From Candidatus Gottesmanbacteria bacterium (GTDB taxonomy: Bacteria; Patescibacteriota; Microgenomatia; UBA10105; UBA927), in contig JACREP010000080.1 in the NCBI GenBank assembly GCA_016218185.1, forward strand, positions 1 to 6,627: 6,627 nt of DNA, read 5' to 3'. The first letter of the stretch is position 1; the number at the start of each line of letters is the position of its first letter. Positions 5,362 through 6,627 of the stretch are shown here, piece by piece. The position numbers and the translations under genes are program-made. The notes beneath the pieces are model-generated. The model ran no database searches, had not been told where the DNA came from, and saw nothing but the letters and a program-made list of their open reading frames with translations.

Positions 5362-5373
5362 TCCCGGATCACC
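5357..5373. repeat. Perfect palindrome across two convergent stop codons
   Basis: GGTGATCC (5357-5364) and GGATCACC (5366-5373) are exact inverted copies around a single C. The two TGA stop codons of the convergent genes (plus strand 5359-5361, minus strand 5371-5369) lie at mirror positions. The RNA from either strand could fold as a 7-bp stem with a 3-nt loop. Neither side has a following U-run, so it is not a canonical intrinsic terminator, but it is the only candidate for ending both transcripts. Confidence 0.55.
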
Positions 5374-6088
5374 GTCCGCCGGGGCAATCGCGGCTTTTCG
5401 TAAATCCGGCGGCTTCCGCTTCGCCCTCGGTGCAAAACCACCGGTCACTCTCGTTGGGATTAATGCTGATCTGGTCGTAATTGTAACACCCCGGCAGATG
5501 ATACGTCCGTTCCTTCGTGCCTTTATGGTAGTTGCCTTTGATCGTGCACCCAACACGGGCACTCGTGCACTCGGCAGACCAGATGCCGCGCTTGGTTTCC
5601 CGCGCCTTGGTCTGGGCCTGCAAAAGTTGCGCCCCGCGGCTATCACCTATTTTGTCGGCCGTGGCCAGTCCTTCTTCCACCAAAACGATGCTCAGGGGAA
5701 TATCGCCTTTGATTGTTACCCACGCAATTTTGCGTCCAAAACGGTCCTCGCCCGTCACGTCAAGCGCCACTTCTTTGCCCAGGATCAGTTCGCTCAACCG
5801 TTCGCGGGCGCGCTTGGACAGGCACCCCTGGGGGTACTCCGGCGCATCGAGCCCGAGGAGCCGTACGCGCGTACCATCCTTGGTATCAAACGTGTCCCCG
5901 TCCACGATATTGGTCACGGTAGTGGCCGTTTCTGACGGCAGAGAGATTTTGGACTTTTGAAGCAGCGGCACGCCCAAGACGACATTGAGGGCAAGAGACA
6001 CAATAAGGACGCTCCACCCCAGCCGCTGAATCCATGGCGTGGTAACCAAAGCGGTAAACGATTGTTTGAGACCCGCGTGTTTTGCCAT
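5369..6088 (-). CDS. Membrane-anchored thermonuclease (SNase) family protein with Cys-rich tail
   Basis: A 239-residue protein: cytoplasmic N-terminus, one membrane helix (about 24-43), an SNase-like OB-fold nuclease domain (about 55-175), and a small C-terminal domain. Staphylococcal nuclease catalytic positions are all kept: D63 and D65 in IVDGDT, R76, D81 and E84 in RLLGLDAPE, and R119 in DRFGR. It should cut DNA or RNA with Ca2+ outside the membrane. The tail (about 181-238) has CTIKGN, TYHLPGC and DRWFCTEGEAEAAGF, matching a small metal-binding-like module (Ada-like/'sunset') often fused to SNase domains; C181, C201, C219 and H197 could form its site. The ATG at 6088 lies 4 nt after the MNT stop with a weak AGAAG; an earlier in-frame ATG at 6181 would overlap MNT by 89 nt and adds unrelated residues. 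The stop faces the PIN gene. Confidence 0.88.
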   Translation of the reverse strand: MAKHAGLKQSFTALVTTPWIQRLGWSVLIVSLALNVVLGVPLLQKSKISLPSETATTVTNIVDGDTFDTKDGTRVRLLGLDAPEYPQGCLSKRARERLSELILGKEVALDVTGEDRFGRKIAWVTIKGDIPLSIVLVEEGLATADKIGDSRGAQLLQAQTKARETKRGIWSAECTSARVGCTIKGNYHKGTKERTYHLPGCYNYDQISINPNESDRWFCTEGEAEAAGFTKSRDCPGGR

Positions 6089-6092
6089 ACTT

Positions 6093-6413
6093 CTATGTAA
6101 AAAGCCGGATGCCGTATTCTTTTGCTTCTGATACCGAGACAAACGGGCTGAGTTTGTCAAATTCTTTTGGTGTAAAACCAAAGACGTGGAAGTCCGGATG
6201 AAGTCCGCTTGTTAAGTCGTAGAGAACATCGAGACGTCGCTCTTGTGGAATCTTTTCAAAATCTTTTGAAATGACTGCGATATCGACATCACTATAGTCA
6301 TTGGCTTGGCCACGAGCGAAAGAGCCGAACAAAATGACCTGTTCAGGATGATATTTTTCTGTTACCCTTTTTGTAAAAAGTTTTAGAGATTTTTGAATTT
6401 TTTTTGGACCCAT
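6093..6413 (-). CDS. MNT-type minimal nucleotidyltransferase, probable antitoxin of HEPN partner
   Basis: A 106-residue member of the pol-beta-like minimal nucleotidyltransferases. The signature GSX10DXD is intact: G30-S31 in LFGSFARG, then D42-V43-D44 in YSDVDIAV. In studied MntA-HepT pairs this protein neutralises the HEPN ribonuclease by adding AMP to a tyrosine near its active site; that role is inferred here from fold and pairing. It follows the HEPN gene with a 31-nt overlap and has the best Shine-Dalgarno in the window, AAGGTG on the minus strand (6424-6419), 5 nt before the ATG. The thermonuclease gene follows 4 nt downstream, probably in the same mRNA. A free-standing aminoglycoside-type nucleotidyltransferase is unlikely given its size and neighbour. 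Confidence 0.9.
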   Translation of the reverse strand: MGPKKIQKSLKLFTKRVTEKYHPEQVILFGSFARGQANDYSDVDIAVISKDFEKIPQERRLDVLYDLTSGLHPDFHVFGFTPKEFDKLSPFVSVSEAKEYGIRLFT

Positions 6414-6627
6414 AGATACACCTTTCTTCCCATTTGAATAAGTGGTTCCGCTCGGTCTTTCGTGCGGAAGTACTGTTTATTCAAATCCGGGTAACGGACT
6501 CGAATATATGCCCGTGAAAACTCAACCACCGGTGGAGAATCAATTTCTGCCAGGTCAAGACCTGCTTCCGCAAACAAGTCTTCGATTCGGTGTGTTTTGG
6601 GAGGACGCGCATTTTTATGTTCAATAA
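6383..6627 (-). CDS. HEPN-domain protein, C-terminal part (runs off right edge)
   Basis: The minus-strand frame is open from the window edge to a stop at 6385-6383, giving 80 visible residues. The start is outside the window; the TTG at 6577 is internal, since the frame continues upstream with HEPN-like residues (NARPPKTHRIEDLFAEAG). The pattern 'PP-x-THxIEDL' followed by FSRAYIRVRYPD fits the second half of the PF05168-type HEPN four-helix domain. HEPN partners of MNT proteins are ribonuclease toxins with an R-x4-6-H motif; RPPKTH fits it formally, but this His is the structural 'tHdL' one in the family, so I do not claim it is catalytic. The stop overlaps the MNT start by 31 nt, supporting a coupled pair. 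Confidence 0.75.
   Translation of the reverse strand, partial: IEHKNARPPKTHRIEDLFAEAGLDLAEIDSPPVVEFSRAYIRVRYPDLNKQYFRTKDRAEPLIQMGRKVYLWVQKKFKNL

Noticed and set aside
6089..6181. 31-residue extension of the thermonuclease from an ATG at 6181
   Set aside because: It would lie almost wholly within the MNT coding region in another frame, while the ATG at 6088, 4 nt after the MNT stop, starts a normal cytoplasmic tail and membrane anchor.

Overview
The window most likely comes from a Candidate Phyla Radiation (Patescibacteria) bacterium, probably of a Parcubacteria-like lineage. The grounds are the style of the cell-wall proteins, start codons with little or no Shine-Dalgarno sequence, and short dispersed repeats of a kind I recall from such genomes. 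This is inference from family resemblance, not a phylogeny. TGA is used as a normal stop (mrdA, both genes of the PIN pair, the thermonuclease), so the recoded UGA=Gly lineages of that radiation are unlikely.

Left part, all on the minus strand and read right to left: mreB (4661-3606), then 237 nt without a gene, then a compact cluster. The cluster is a PAP2-like membrane protein (3369-2812), mrdA/PBP2 (2796-979), a family 2 glycosyltransferase (976-230), and the first 87 codons of a glycogen-debranching/amylo-1,6-glucosidase-like enzyme that runs off the left edge (261-1). MreB scaffolds elongation and PBP2 cross-links peptidoglycan. The PAP2-like protein may act on a lipid-linked phosphate, and the two sugar enzymes suggest surface or storage glycan work. 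Neither mreC, mreD nor rodA lies between mreB and mrdA.

Right part: a plus-strand toxin-antitoxin pair (Phd/YefM-like antitoxin 4743-5015, PIN-domain protein 4996-5361) starts divergently from mreB, with a palindromic operator in the shared promoter region. It converges, seven bases apart, on a minus-strand cluster: the C-terminal part of a HEPN protein (partial, right edge), an MNT-type nucleotidyltransferase (6413-6093) and a membrane-anchored thermonuclease-family protein (6088-5369). HEPN plus MNT is a second toxin-antitoxin type.

The most unusual features are repeats. Two 36-bp arrays of four 9-bp units (consensus CYAATTKGN) lie at 1308-1343, inside mrdA, and 2799-2834, spanning the PAP2 stop codon and the mrdA translation-initiation region. 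mrdA also carries a palindromic GC-rich element and a 7-bp purine-rich tandem repeat, each at a point where extra residues appear relative to the family. In addition, mreB, the PAP2 gene and the antitoxin gene each have promoter-like elements so close to the start codon that leaderless mRNAs are likely.
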